Below, piece after piece: positions 26,026-35,633 of a stretch of DNA of 64,000 bases (position 1 is the stretch's first letter; the number at the start of each line of letters is the position of its first letter). The stretch covers positions 2,657,001-2,721,000 of the forward strand of contig NZ_CP151951.1 of NCBI RefSeq assembly GCF_038592985.1. Direction: 5' to 3'. The position numbers were made by a program, and so were the translations under genes. Origin of the DNA: Paenibacillus sp. FSL R10-2782. GTDB lineage: Bacteria > Bacillota > Bacilli > Paenibacillales > Paenibacillaceae. The notes below the pieces were generated by a model that was given only the letters and a program-made list of their open reading frames with translations, searched no databases and was not told where the DNA came from.

Positions 26026-27054
26026 ATGTCCAAACATCATATGAACTTACGTTACAAGAAGTGGTTGCTGTCGGCTACAGCTTTGATCATGCTGCTTTTG
26101 AGTGCATGCTCCAATTCCTTCGCTCCAGAATCCTCCGCCCCGGCGAAAGGGGAAGCCGGAACAGAATTGAAGCATGTGAGACTGATCGAGGGCTGGTACT
26201 CCAAAGGGGAAGATGGAGGCTATTTTGGGGCATTGCAGCAGAACTACTATAAGGACAAGGGGATCGACATGACGATTCAGCCGGGAGGTCCTGAGGTGTC
26301 AACCATGCAGCTTGTCGCTGCGGGCAAAGCTGAATTCGGCATCTCTTATGCGGATGAAATTTTGAAGGCGCGGGAACAGGGAATCCCTGTTGTCGGTATC
26401 CTTGCCGGATTTCAGAGCACACCGCAGGTTCTAATGTACCACAAAGGGCAAGACATCAAGGATTTCACCGACCTGAACGGCAAAACCGTATACATCGGTA
26501 CAGCGGTGCCTTATTGGGAATATATCAAGAGCCAATACAATCTGACGGATGTAAAAGAAATGAAGTATAACGGACAGCTTGTCAATTTTATCAATGACCC
26601 CAATTCGTTGAATCAGGGTTACATCACGAACGAGCCTTACGCGCTTTCCCAGCAAGGGGTTGAGGTGGACTATCTGAAAATCGCCGATTCCGGTTATGCG
26701 AACTATGCGGATGTTCTTTTTACAACCGAAGACTACCTTAAAGAGCACCCCGATGTCGTAGAGGCTGTGGTGCAGGCAAGCCAGAAGGGTTGGAGCTATT
26801 ATCTTGACAACTATAAAAAGGTAAACCCGCTCATTCAGACCTACAATCCGGATATGACGGTAGAAGCAATGAATTATGAGGCGGAGCAGGAAAAGCCCTT
26901 TATTCTTAACGAGGAATCCGAGGCAAACGGTATCGGTTACATGACAGAGAAACGCTGGAGCACCCTGCAGGATCAGATGATCAAGGGCAAAGGATTAACG
27001 AAGGCACAGGATGTTACCCAAGCGTTCACGGCCGAATATCTGATGAAACCATAA
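26026..27054 (+). CDS. ABC substrate-binding lipoprotein, NMT1/THI5-like (first copy)
   Basis: A 342-residue lipoprotein with signal peptide and lipobox 'LLLSACSN' (lipidated Cys near residue 28). The NMT1/THI5 domain shows 'GIDMTIQPGGPEVSTMQLVA', then 'GKAEFGISYADEILKAREQG' and 'DLNGKTVYIGT'. Relatives bind hydroxymethylpyrimidine, formylated pyrimidines, riboflavin precursors, taurine or sulfonates. ATG 26026 follows GGGAGAGGG; an ATG at 25996 overlapping the permease stop is less likely. It is clearly paralogous to the binding protein at 30.9 kb. Ligand unknown. Confidence 0.9.
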   Translation: MSKHHMNLRYKKWLLSATALIMLLLSACSNSFAPESSAPAKGEAGTELKHVRLIEGWYSKGEDGGYFGALQQNYYKDKGIDMTIQPGGPEVSTMQLVAAGKAEFGISYADEILKAREQGIPVVGILAGFQSTPQVLMYHKGQDIKDFTDLNGKTVYIGTAVPYWEYIKSQYNLTDVKEMKYNGQLVNFINDPNSLNQGYITNEPYALSQQGVEVDYLKIADSGYANYADVLFTTEDYLKEHPDVVEAVVQASQKGWSYYLDNYKKVNPLIQTYNPDMTVEAMNYEAEQEKPFILNEESEANGIGYMTEKRWSTLQDQMIKGKGLTKAQDVTQAFTAEYLMKP

Positions 27055-27115
27055 GTGTGAACCGAAGTATGTATAGCCTCAAACCAGAATTTTCAGGAAA
27101 ATGAGGGAACTTAAT

Positions 27116-27928
27116 ATGTTCAAACTTGGAAATCGAAAGAGCTATTGGCAAGTGTCCGAAACGCTGGTGGATCTAAGGCGGACACAAAAGTACGGCAAGC
27201 CCGTAACTCTTCCTGCACAGCCGCAGGAAGTCATATTTGATCTGGAGCATACAGCGGTCATTGTCATCGATATGCAGAATGATTTCTGCACACCGGGAGG
27301 CTGGCTGGATTCCATCGGGGCAGATACATCGCTGCTCCTGAACCCGGTCAGCCGGCTTAACCGACTGCTGCCCAAGCTGCGTAAAGCGGATGTGCCCGTC
27401 ATCTGGGTAAATTGGGGCAACCGGGAGGACCGGATGAACGTGCCGCCATCTGTGCTCCATGTGTACAATTCAGACGGACGGGGCAACGGAATTGGGGACC
27501 CGCTACCGGGGAACGGCTCCAAGGTGCTGGAGAAAGGCAGCTGGGGAGCAGCTATTGTCGATGATTTGGATGCGTCCCCTGATGATATCTATGTGGATAA
27601 ATACCGCATGAGCGGGTTTTGGGACACACCATTGGACAGTATACTGCGAAATCTGAATATTCAGACGGTGTTGTTTGCCGGGGTAAATCTCGATCAGTGT
27701 GTCATGCATACACTGCAGGACGCGGCTTGCCTCGGATATGACGGTATACTTCTGGAGGACTGCTCGGCAACGAGCTCCCCGGCCTTCTGCTTGGAAGCCA
27801 CCTTATACAATATCAAGCAATGCTATGGCTTCGTCGCTGATTCCACCTGGCTGGTGGAGGAGCTAAACGGGGCAGCGGCCCGTAAAGAGGGAAATGCACC
27901 GGAAGAGCCGGCTCCTCTGGAAGGGTGA
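27116..27928 (+). CDS. Isochorismatase-family cysteine hydrolase (RutB / carbamoyl-amidase type)
   Basis: A 270-residue cysteine amidohydrolase. The catalytic Asp is in 'AVIVIDMQNDFC', the Lys in 'YVDKYRMSGFWDT' and the nucleophile Cys in 'FAGVNLDQCVMHT'. The long N-terminal extension and 'VDKYRMSGFWDTPLDSILR' stretch are typical of the RutB, biuret hydrolase and N-carbamoylsarcosine amidase branch, which cleaves ureido or carbamoyl groups to ammonia and carbon dioxide. GAGGGA precedes ATG 27116. In the operon it is followed after 22 bases by an amidase, so stepwise amide hydrolysis is likely. Exact substrate unproven. Confidence 0.87.
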   Translation: MFKLGNRKSYWQVSETLVDLRRTQKYGKPVTLPAQPQEVIFDLEHTAVIVIDMQNDFCTPGGWLDSIGADTSLLLNPVSRLNRLLPKLRKADVPVIWVNWGNREDRMNVPPSVLHVYNSDGRGNGIGDPLPGNGSKVLEKGSWGAAIVDDLDASPDDIYVDKYRMSGFWDTPLDSILRNLNIQTVLFAGVNLDQCVMHTLQDAACLGYDGILLEDCSATSSPAFCLEATLYNIKQCYGFVADSTWLVEELNGAAARKEGNAPEEPAPLEG

Positions 27929-27950
27929 GCGGAAGGAATGGGGTGACTTG

Positions 27951-29147
27951 ATGAAAGATCAATGGAACGCTGTTGTCAACCAGGTGACGGTTGAACCGAC
28001 AGGACAGGGAACGCTGAGTGGACTCAGCTTTATGGTCAAGGACGTGTTTGCTGTCCGTAATTATACGAACGGCGCGGGCAATCCGTGTTGGCTGGAGACG
28101 CACAGCCCGGCGGCGGAGCACGCGGAAGCGGTCAGCCTGCTGTTGCAGGAGGGGGCGCGACTAACGGGTACGACTCATACGGATGAGCTGATGTTCAGCC
28201 TGAACGGTGAAAATGCCCATTACGGAACACCCGTGAATCCGAAGGCCCCGGACCGTATCCCTGGTGGTTCATCCAGCGGATCGGCGGTTGCCGTCGCCGC
28301 AGGGCTTGCCGACTTTGCCCTTGGAACGGATACGGGAGGATCGGTACGTGTGCCGTCTTCATACTGTGGAGTTTATGGAATGCGTCCGACGCATGGCAGT
28401 GTCTCCGAGAAAGGCGTTATCCCGCTCGCTCCCAGCTTCGACACCATCGGCTGGATGGCACGCGATCCCGAGACGTTGCGCCGGGTAGGTGAAGTGCTTC
28501 TGCCACAGACAACCTCGGGTTCCGGCTTTAGCCGTGTGCTGATCGGTGAGGATGCCTGGGAGCTGGCTGACACGGAGAGCAAAGAGGCGCTTACCACTTG
28601 GCTGGAGTTGCTGTGCGGCTTGGCTGAGAGCCATGAAGCTGTTCGCATCGCCCCGCAGGGTCTGCCTGAATGGATGGCCATGTTTAGGACGATCCAGGGC
28701 TACGAAATATGGCAGGAGCATGGGGCCTGGATTGAACGTGAGCAGCCAGTCTTCGGAGCGGACATAGCCGGGCGGTTCTCCTGGGCAGGCACCATTGAAC
28801 GTGCTGATCAGGAGAAGGAAGCAGAACGTCGGATTGAGATGCGCAATCGCATGGCCGACCTGCTTGGAACGGATGCGGTGCTTGTGATACCGACAACTAC
28901 CGGAGCGGCCCCGAAGTTGGGACTAAACGGGCCGCCAATTGAAGAACGAAGAGTGCAAACGATGCGTTTGACCTGCATTGCCGGCTTGTCGGGACTGCCG
29001 CAGCTTACGATCCCCGCTGCCGAGGTACTGGGCTGCCCGATCGGTATTTCCCTCATCGCTGGCCCGGGACAGGATCGGCGTCTGCTGGAATGGGCCGCAT
29101 CCCTTGTTCCGGCAGTAACAAGGATCAAATCATCGCTCGATGTATAA
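27951..29147 (+). CDS. Amidase-signature (AS) family hydrolase
   Basis: A 398-residue amidase with the Ser-cisSer-Lys triad: Lys in 'FMVKDVFAV', the glycine-serine stretch 'GGSSSGSAVAVAAG' and the nucleophile Ser in 'TDTGGSVRVPSS'. It is shorter than GatA-type amidases and comparable to AtzE/HpxY-like and allophanate-hydrolase-type members. ATG 27951 is preceded by GGGGTGA; a frame extending back into the isochorismatase gene lacks the family N-terminus. It presumably hydrolyses an amide or ureide intermediate in the cytosol. Confidence 0.88.
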   Translation: MKDQWNAVVNQVTVEPTGQGTLSGLSFMVKDVFAVRNYTNGAGNPCWLETHSPAAEHAEAVSLLLQEGARLTGTTHTDELMFSLNGENAHYGTPVNPKAPDRIPGGSSSGSAVAVAAGLADFALGTDTGGSVRVPSSYCGVYGMRPTHGSVSEKGVIPLAPSFDTIGWMARDPETLRRVGEVLLPQTTSGSGFSRVLIGEDAWELADTESKEALTTWLELLCGLAESHEAVRIAPQGLPEWMAMFRTIQGYEIWQEHGAWIEREQPVFGADIAGRFSWAGTIERADQEKEAERRIEMRNRMADLLGTDAVLVIPTTTGAAPKLGLNGPPIEERRVQTMRLTCIAGLSGLPQLTIPAAEVLGCPIGISLIAGPGQDRRLLEWAASLVPAVTRIKSSLDV

Positions 29148-29204
29148 GAAGCCATTAAGCCATGTGAAAAGAACATCAAAACCGCAGAAGAAAGGGTGTC
29201 AGTT

Positions 29205-30047
29205 ATGTTTCAACGATATGAAGGAACGGTATGGGAGGAGCGCTTTTTGCCCCGTCTGACAAGCAAACAGGTCAAAGAACTGCCAAAGGAGAAGGCGCTG
29301 GTTATTCTGCCGGTCGGAGCTGTGGAGCAGCATGGATCCCATCTGCCTGTATATACGGATACTTTGATTGGAGAGGCGACATTAACACAAACGCTGGAGC
29401 GCGTGCGGCCGGATAAGGAGATTTGGCTGTTGCCTCCGATCTCGTATGGCAAAAGCAATGAGCATATCGGGCTGCCGGGCACCATTTCCTTGTCTGCGAG
29501 TACGCTGCATGCCATAATGCTGGACATTGCAGAAAGTCTGAAGGCCAGCGGTTTTCGCAAGCTACTGCTGTTTAATACGCATGGGGGCAATATGGATTTG
29601 CTGAATACCGTATCACGGGAAATCCGGATCAGAACGGGGATGATGGTTTTCTATCTCAGTCCAAGCAGTCTGAATGTCGCGGAGGACCTTCTGTCTCCCG
29701 AGGAATTGGAATATGGAATTCACGGCGGCGATTATGAAACTTCTCTGGTCCTGTCCATCAAACCGGACTGGGTGCAGAAGGAGTTCCTTGTCAAAGAGCT
29801 TCCCGATATGTCCTCGTACCGCTTTCTTACATTAGAAGGAAAAATACGCTTCGCCTGGAAGATGGCTGATATATCCGCTAGCGGCATTGCCGGAGATGCT
29901 ACGATGGCCACGCCTGAGAAAGGAAGAATCATCCAGGAACGAATTACGGCGATTCTGTCGGAGGCGCTGGAGGAGCTGTGTGATTTTGAAATCACCGATG
30001 TCCGCGGGACTGAGCCGGTTCAGCAGTCGACAGGAAGCCGTCCGTGA
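29205..30047 (+). CDS. Creatininase-family metal-dependent amidohydrolase
   Basis: A 280-residue enzyme of the creatinine amidohydrolase fold. Metal ligands lie in 'LPVGAVEQHGSHLPVYTDT', 'FNTHGGNMD' and 'GIHGGDYETS', the family's standard Glu/His/Asp set. Members open cyclic amides (creatinine), deformylate FAPy compounds or hydrolyse cyclic sugars. I prefer ATG 29205 with AAAGGG 8 bases before it over GTG 29196. Its stop overlaps the next gene's GTG by 4 bases, implying translational coupling. In this cluster it is a candidate for ring opening. Confidence 0.9.
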   Translation: MFQRYEGTVWEERFLPRLTSKQVKELPKEKALVILPVGAVEQHGSHLPVYTDTLIGEATLTQTLERVRPDKEIWLLPPISYGKSNEHIGLPGTISLSASTLHAIMLDIAESLKASGFRKLLLFNTHGGNMDLLNTVSREIRIRTGMMVFYLSPSSLNVAEDLLSPEELEYGIHGGDYETSLVLSIKPDWVQKEFLVKELPDMSSYRFLTLEGKIRFAWKMADISASGIAGDATMATPEKGRIIQERITAILSEALEELCDFEITDVRGTEPVQQSTGSRP

Positions 30048-30922
30048 AGCTCGTCAGTCTTAAACACGGCGATGGGGAGCGGGCTGCGATTGAGCATGAT
30101 GGGCGATTTTTTCTACTGGAGGAGATCAATAGGGCGGAAGAAAGCACATGGGGAACTTCCGTCATGGAGATATTGCAGCAGGGTCAGCTGGAGGAGCTTG
30201 TCCAGTGGTATCAGAGGCCCAAAAACAGATTATGGCTATCAAGCCCTTTCATACCGACGGAGGAGGCCATACTGGCTCCTCTCTTCCGCCACCCCCGCAA
30301 AATATGGGGAATTGGCATGAATTATGTACAGAAAGCGATTGATCTCGCATCCACTCCTCCAGAGCTTGAGCCGGTCTGCTTCATGAAGCCGGACTCCAGC
30401 CTGATTGGGCCGGAAGAGTATATCCGGCTGCCGGCTCAGTCCGTGAATGTGACATCCGAAGCGGAGCTTGGTATTATTATCGGCCGAAGCTGCAAAAATG
30501 TGCCGGAAGAACGCGCGCGGGACGTCATCGCCGGTTTTGCTGCAACACTGGATATGACAAGCCAGGACATTCACGCACGGAATCCCAGATTTCTACAGCG
30601 ATCCAAGGTATTCGACACATTTTTCAGTCTCGGGCCACAGCTAATAACACCTGATGAAATAAGCGATTTGCAGAGCCTTGCCGTTGAAACTGTGTTGAAC
30701 GATGAGGTTATTCATAGCAATACCGTGTCTCGTATGATTTATCATCCATGGTTCATTGTCTCGTATTTTTCACAGATGATGACTCTCTATCCGGGCGACG
30801 TGATCATGACGGGCACACCGGGGTCCGTTCGGATTCAGCACGGAGATGTTGCCGAATGCAGAATCAGTAGCTTTACGACGCTTCGTAATCCTGTAGCGGA
30901 TGCAGAATACAACCATCAGTAA
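30044..30922 (+). CDS. Fumarylacetoacetate hydrolase (FAH) family enzyme
   Basis: A 292-residue protein. The FAH core (about 80-285) has 'KIWGIGMNYVQKA', metal-binding 'SEAELGIIIG' and 'DMTSQDIHARNP', and the closing 'LYPGDVIMTGTPG'. The first 75 residues form the small N-terminal domain common to 2-keto-3-deoxy-type and 2-hydroxyhepta-diene-dioate isomerase/hydratase relatives. GTG start in a 4-base overlap with the creatininase gene. Such enzymes cleave, hydrate or decarboxylate acylpyruvate-like ring-cleavage products, suggesting the substrate's carbon skeleton enters as a keto acid. Confidence 0.9.
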   Translation: MKLVSLKHGDGERAAIEHDGRFFLLEEINRAEESTWGTSVMEILQQGQLEELVQWYQRPKNRLWLSSPFIPTEEAILAPLFRHPRKIWGIGMNYVQKAIDLASTPPELEPVCFMKPDSSLIGPEEYIRLPAQSVNVTSEAELGIIIGRSCKNVPEERARDVIAGFAATLDMTSQDIHARNPRFLQRSKVFDTFFSLGPQLITPDEISDLQSLAVETVLNDEVIHSNTVSRMIYHPWFIVSYFSQMMTLYPGDVIMTGTPGSVRIQHGDVAECRISSFTTLRNPVADAEYNHQ

Positions 30923-30946
30923 TTTTACTTGGGGAGTGGTAATGAG

Positions 30947-31978
30947 ATGAACAAGTACAGACAAAAGGGATTTGCTGTTTTACTGGTAGCAATGTTTTCC
31001 TTATCAACATTGCTGGTGGCTTGCGGAAATCAGCAAACTGCTCAAAATGCCGCTGCCGAGACATCGGGTTCCACGGAGAAAAGCGAGGAACTCACGGCAG
31101 TCACACAGGTGACGAACTGGTTTGCACAGGCGGAGCATGGCGGTTTGTATGCGGCAAAGGAGCAGGGATATTACAAAGAGGCTGGTCTGGATATGACCAT
31201 TCAGGCAGGCGGACCGCAGGTGTCTCCCACACAGATCGTGGCTTCCGGCAAAGCGCAGTTCGGACTTACCACGGCGGATCAGCTGCTGGTCGCCCGTGAA
31301 GAAGGAATTCCTTTGGTAGCGATTGCGACAATTTTCCAGAAAAGCCCGCAGGGACTCATGGTTCATGCCAATCAGAATATTTCCTCCCTTGCCGATTTGA
31401 ATAACCGTACCGTTTACGTGGGGGCAGGCTCGGTGTTCTGGGATTATGTGAAGAACAAATACCAATTGAATCATGTGAAGGAAATGGCTTATACCGGTTC
31501 CCTGGCTCCTTTTATCCCCGATGAAACGGCTGCCATTCAGGGTTATGTAACCAGTGAGCCGTACGAGATGAAGCAGCAGAATGTGGACGTTAAATTTCTG
31601 CTGCTGGCAGATGCCGGTTATAATCCGTATTCCAATGTGCTGTTCACGACAGAGCAGTATATTCAGGACCATCCTGATCTTGTGCGTGCCTATGTTGAGG
31701 CTTCGATGAAGGGCTGGGATTATTACAAGACCAATTATGATAGCGTAAATGACGTCATTTTAAAGGAAAACCCGGATTTTACGAAAGAAAAGCTGAACTA
31801 TGCGGCGGAAGCGCTCATCCCGTTCGTATATGAAGGTGATGCGGCGGAACACGGTGTCGGCTATATGAAAGAGGAGCGCTGGGCAGAGCTGGGACAGCAG
31901 TTGATGAAGATTGGAGCATTGAAAAAAGAACCCGATGTCAGCAAGGTATTCACGGATAAGTTCCTGCCGCATTCTTAG
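30947..31978 (+). CDS. ABC substrate-binding lipoprotein, NMT1/THI5-like (second copy)
   Basis: A 343-residue lipoprotein with lipobox 'LLVACGN' and the same fold as the 26-27 kb protein: 'GLDMTIQAGGPQVSPTQIVA', 'GKAQFGLTTADQLLVAREEG', 'DLNNRTVYVGAG', 'NVLFTTEQYIQDHPDLV'. The two differ in many pocket positions, so they may recognise different ligands or stages (for example parent and intermediate). ATG 30947 with GGGGAG 10 bases upstream. No extra ATPase or permease accompanies it, so it must share those at 24.3-26.0 kb. Confidence 0.9.
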   Translation: MNKYRQKGFAVLLVAMFSLSTLLVACGNQQTAQNAAAETSGSTEKSEELTAVTQVTNWFAQAEHGGLYAAKEQGYYKEAGLDMTIQAGGPQVSPTQIVASGKAQFGLTTADQLLVAREEGIPLVAIATIFQKSPQGLMVHANQNISSLADLNNRTVYVGAGSVFWDYVKNKYQLNHVKEMAYTGSLAPFIPDETAAIQGYVTSEPYEMKQQNVDVKFLLLADAGYNPYSNVLFTTEQYIQDHPDLVRAYVEASMKGWDYYKTNYDSVNDVILKENPDFTKEKLNYAAEALIPFVYEGDAAEHGVGYMKEERWAELGQQLMKIGALKKEPDVSKVFTDKFLPHS

Positions 31979-32032
31979 GAGGAGAAAGGTCCTCTAGGTG
32001 GGTTGAATGAAAACATACGGGAGGGGAACCGA

Positions 32033-33367
32033 ATGAATGAACATTGGACAGCCATTCTGAAAGAACGCATTGATCCTGAGCTGCTACAGTGGGAGGAGCC
32101 AGCAATCGCCAAATATTCGATGGATTATCATCACTTCTCCCCTGTACTGACCAGTCAGCTACAGGGCAAGGTCGCCGAGTGCATCGCCAGTCCACGCACC
32201 GAGGAGGAGTTTGATACTCTGCTATCCATTGCCGCGGAGCTGGGGGTTCCACTTACCGTCAGGGGGAACGGCACTGGCAACTATGGCCAATGTGTTCCGG
32301 TCACAGGCGGAATCGTGCTGAATCTGGCCAAGTACAATAAGGTGCTCGAAACAGGAGAAGGCATAATGCGGGTTCAGGCTGGGGCAAGGCTGGGCAAAAT
32401 GGAATCCACTGCGCGCAAGGCGGGCTATGAGCTGCGAACGATGCCTTCCACCTTTCAAACTGCGACGATCGGCGGTTTTTTGAGCGGTGGTTTTGGCGGC
32501 ATCGGTTCGATTAGTTGGGGAACCATCTGGGACGGGCTGGTACGTTCCCTGAAAATCAAGACCGTCGAGATTCAGCCCCGTACCATTGAGCTCCAAGGAG
32601 AAGAGGTGCTGCCTTACCTGCATACCTACGGTACGATTGGCATTCTGTCCGAGGTGGAAATCAATCTGGCCCCGCGGGTGGAATGGATGCAGTGGGCAGT
32701 AACCTTTGATAGCTTTGAACAAGCTTTTCGCTTCGGGCAGTTGGTTGCTGAAGATACGTCCGTTGTCAAGAGGCTCATTTCGATTCATGAATGGCCGATT
32801 CCATCCTATTTTGTACCTCTTGATATTCCCGAAGGGCGTACCGCTGTGCTGCTTGAAATAGACACGGCCTGTGAAGCGCGGCTGGAGCGTGTCATAGTAG
32901 AAAACGGTGGGTTATCGTCTAAAAAGGTCTCCGCCGAGCAGTATCATAAAGGCGTCGGTGTATCAGACTTTACATGGAACCATACTACCCTGTGGGCGCG
33001 CAAGGCAGACCCGGGCTTGACCTATCTGCAACTGAATTTTGATCCTGCCCATGCCCTTGAGCAAATCTCGGCTATGAAAAAAGAATATCCGGAAGTGATG
33101 AATCATATAGAATTTGCCCGGCAAAACGGAAATTTGCTGATTTCTGGCCTGCCGCTGGTTCCCTTCACAACGGAGGAACGCCTGAATCAACTAATGGAGT
33201 GTTACGAGGAAAACGGAGTTGTAGTCAATAATCCGCATACCTGGGATTTGAAGGAGGGCGGACGATCATACGCCCACGACCGTTTGTGGGAGATCAAACA
33301 CAGCAACGATCCGAAGGGAATTCTGAATCAGGAAAAATTAAAGCATCCGGCTGTCAGCGGCATCTGA
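32033..33367 (+). CDS. FAD-binding oxidoreductase (GlcD / VAO type)
   Basis: A 444-residue flavoprotein of the PCMH/vanillyl-alcohol-oxidase fold. The FAD domain (about 35-215) shows 'LTVRGNGTGNYGQCVPVTGG', 'MRVQAGARLGKM', 'TIGGFLSGGFGGIGSISWG' and the closing 'YGTIGILSEVEI'. The C-terminal substrate domain is unusual and I cannot match it to glycolate or lactate dehydrogenases. No cysteine-rich iron-sulfur part. ATG 32033 follows GGGAGGGG; a TTG at 32003 is less likely. It would oxidise a hydroxy acid or amine intermediate of the pathway. Confidence 0.85.
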   Translation: MNEHWTAILKERIDPELLQWEEPAIAKYSMDYHHFSPVLTSQLQGKVAECIASPRTEEEFDTLLSIAAELGVPLTVRGNGTGNYGQCVPVTGGIVLNLAKYNKVLETGEGIMRVQAGARLGKMESTARKAGYELRTMPSTFQTATIGGFLSGGFGGIGSISWGTIWDGLVRSLKIKTVEIQPRTIELQGEEVLPYLHTYGTIGILSEVEINLAPRVEWMQWAVTFDSFEQAFRFGQLVAEDTSVVKRLISIHEWPIPSYFVPLDIPEGRTAVLLEIDTACEARLERVIVENGGLSSKKVSAEQYHKGVGVSDFTWNHTTLWARKADPGLTYLQLNFDPAHALEQISAMKKEYPEVMNHIEFARQNGNLLISGLPLVPFTTEERLNQLMECYEENGVVVNNPHTWDLKEGGRSYAHDRLWEIKHSNDPKGILNQEKLKHPAVSGI

Positions 33368-33463
33368 TCAACGGGTGACGGGAGATTGGCCACACAGCAG
33401 CAGCAAGCGTACCATACGGATTTTTATAGTAAATCCGCGATCTACAGCAAAGGAGCGAGTCGC

Positions 33464-35146
33464 ATGAAATTTGGAAATGTGGTCATCCGCCGCAAGGTTC
33501 CTTGCACGATGCGTGACGGTGTAACGTTGTATTCAGATATATACATGCCTGATGAGACGGGAAAATATCCCGTACTGCTGATGCGCCAGCCTTACGGCCG
33601 GTCGATTGCCTCCACCGTTACACATGCCCATCCCGTCTGGTATGCCAATAAGGGATATATCGTTGTAATCCAGGATGTCAGGGGACGGGGAGAGTCGGAA
33701 GGCGAATTTGATCCGTTTGTACAGGAAGCAGAGGACGGATTTGATACCATCGAATGGGTAGCAGGTCTGCCCGGCTCGACCGGGAAAGTAGGCATGTACG
33801 GTTTCTCTTATCAAGGGCTCACACAATGGGCTGCGGCTTCTCTTCACCCGCCTGCGCTCAGAGCGATTGCGCCGAGCATGTGCCCGGCAGACATGTACCA
33901 CGGCTTATTTTACCCACATGGCTCCTTCGCGCTTGGCAATCATCTGCCGTGGGCTTTCCAGCTGGCTCGTGATACGGCGCAAAGGGCGGGTGACTTCGAG
34001 ACAGCCGAGCAATGCTCAAGGTTTATGCGCAGCCCCGAGGAGATACTCTGGAAAATGCCGCTGAATGAAAGACATCCGATTCTGGAGCAATACTTTCCCG
34101 CATTTTATGATTGGATCGATCATATAGCGTACGATGAGTACTGGGAGCGGATGAACTGGATCGACGAGATCGTCGGGGCGTCGGTGCCAGCTTTGCATAT
34201 TGGGGGCTGGTATGACGGTTTCCTGATGGGTACGCTGCAGTCATTCGAGGCTCTGCAAGCTACTGCCACTCCGAATTGCTTTCATCGGCTCATTGTTGGC
34301 CCGTGGGCCCACATTCCATGGGGGCGCAGAGCGGGCGGAATCGACCATGGAGAGCAGGCGGACGGCGGACATCATCTGGAGCAGCTGCGCTGGTTTGATT
34401 ATTGGCTGAAGGGCAAGGAAGACACGGAATTGTCTGGAGAACCGCCGATCCGTTATTTTGACCCATTGAGTCATGAATGGCATATGGCGGAACAACTGCC
34501 TCCTGTACTTGAGAATGAGTCCTCTCCGTCCGAATGGTTCTATCTATCGGGGTCGCAGACCCCGGCAAACGGTGCGGCAGGAGGCGGCAGACTGGAAAGG
34601 CGTAAGGAAGACGTGGAGGAGGCTGTGCCGGATGTATTCGTATACGACTCGCGTCTGCCGATGCGTCTGGACTCCTACCTGCCGTCCGACCGCATTGCCA
34701 TTCAGGAAAGGCAAGAGATTCTGGTATATACGGGAGGGCCGCTTGCAGAGGATATCCCGATTTTTGGGTCCCCGGAGTTGTCCGTGCAGTACCAGACACT
34801 GGGAGGTCCGACGGATCTGGTGGCCGTCCTCACGACCGTATCCGAGAATGGAACGGCCCGGCTGCTCAGCGTGGGCCGTATGGAAATCTGTAGTGAAGGA
34901 GCAGAAGCCTCCAATGAATGGACTACTGCGCGGATCAGGTTGCGTCCCTTGGCAGCCACCCTGTCGGCTGGCACGTATATCCGGCTTGAATTGACAGGCA
35001 GCGCCTTCCCATTGTTCGCCCGGCATCCGAACGGTGTCAGGGGTGAGACGAACAGCACGGGAACAGGCGGGCTGAAGATTGCCACCACGGCTGTGCGCAG
35101 TACAGAACAGGACATATCCTGTTTGAAGCTGCCAGTGAAAAGATGA
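33464..35146 (+). CDS. CocE/NonD-family alpha/beta hydrolase
   Basis: A 560-residue serine hydrolase of the X-Pro dipeptidyl-peptidase/cocaine-esterase class. Start 'VIRRKVPCTMRDGVTLYSDI', oxyanion-side 'QPYGRS', nucleophile Ser in 'GMYGFSYQGLTQ', late Asp in 'IGGWYDGFL' and His in 'GPWAHIPWG'. The C-terminal beta-jelly roll (from about 330) is typical. I prefer ATG 33464 with AAGGAG 8 bases before it; a TTG at 33386 would add 26 low-information residues. Members hydrolyse esters or amides of bulky substrates, so it may act early on the imported compound. No signal peptide. Confidence 0.88.
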   Translation: MKFGNVVIRRKVPCTMRDGVTLYSDIYMPDETGKYPVLLMRQPYGRSIASTVTHAHPVWYANKGYIVVIQDVRGRGESEGEFDPFVQEAEDGFDTIEWVAGLPGSTGKVGMYGFSYQGLTQWAAASLHPPALRAIAPSMCPADMYHGLFYPHGSFALGNHLPWAFQLARDTAQRAGDFETAEQCSRFMRSPEEILWKMPLNERHPILEQYFPAFYDWIDHIAYDEYWERMNWIDEIVGASVPALHIGGWYDGFLMGTLQSFEALQATATPNCFHRLIVGPWAHIPWGRRAGGIDHGEQADGGHHLEQLRWFDYWLKGKEDTELSGEPPIRYFDPLSHEWHMAEQLPPVLENESSPSEWFYLSGSQTPANGAAGGGRLERRKEDVEEAVPDVFVYDSRLPMRLDSYLPSDRIAIQERQEILVYTGGPLAEDIPIFGSPELSVQYQTLGGPTDLVAVLTTVSENGTARLLSVGRMEICSEGAEASNEWTTARIRLRPLAATLSAGTYIRLELTGSAFPLFARHPNGVRGETNSTGTGGLKIATTAVRSTEQDISCLKLPVKR

Positions 35147-35186
35147 AAAGCGAGACATAAATAAAAATCAATCAAAGTGAGGTTGA

Positions 35187-35633
35187 ATGTATATGGTGAA
35201 CATTCCAGGACTGGTTGCCGGTAATTTTGAGAATTGTCCCGTCCACAAAATTTCCGTACAGGATACGAACAAGTTCATACTGCTATGCGACAGGGAGCAG
35301 GTTCCTTTCACTTCATTTGTAGAAATCTTCGAGGTGGGAGGCAGAACTCCATCCAATGAACACCGGGAAGCTTATGAATATTTTTATGTACTGAAAGGGG
35401 ATGGGATTGCTAAAGTTGGCAGCGAATATGAGACTCCGATCCGCCAAGGCTCATTCATTATTATTCCGCCAGGCAACCATCACGATATTATCAATACGGG
35501 CAACACACGCCTATATTGTCTGACGACCATGGTACCGGACGAATTGTTCTCGGATATGATCAAAGCAGGCCCTGCCGCCGAGCTGGATGAGGAGGATCTG
35601 GCCGTGCTTCAGGCGCTGGCTACCGCGCAATGA
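35187..35633 (+). CDS. Cupin-domain protein
   Basis: A 148-residue single-cupin protein. The two cupin motifs are 'SNEHREAYEYFYVLKGDG' and 'IIPPGNHHDIINTG', supplying Glu and His residues for a metal site. Small cupins of this kind are isomerases, dioxygenases or binding proteins. Overlaps the next gene by 4 bases (ATGA), so the two are translationally coupled. In the pathway it could be a metal-dependent ring-cleaving or isomerising enzyme, but this is inference. Confidence 0.85.
   Translation: MYMVNIPGLVAGNFENCPVHKISVQDTNKFILLCDREQVPFTSFVEIFEVGGRTPSNEHREAYEYFYVLKGDGIAKVGSEYETPIRQGSFIIIPPGNHHDIINTGNTRLYCLTTMVPDELFSDMIKAGPAAELDEEDLAVLQALATAQ

Noticed and set aside
34290..35175. Several overlapping minus-strand frames in the CocE/NonD gene
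   Set aside because: Typical of GC-rich coding sequence; composition is implausible and the plus-strand enzyme is intact.
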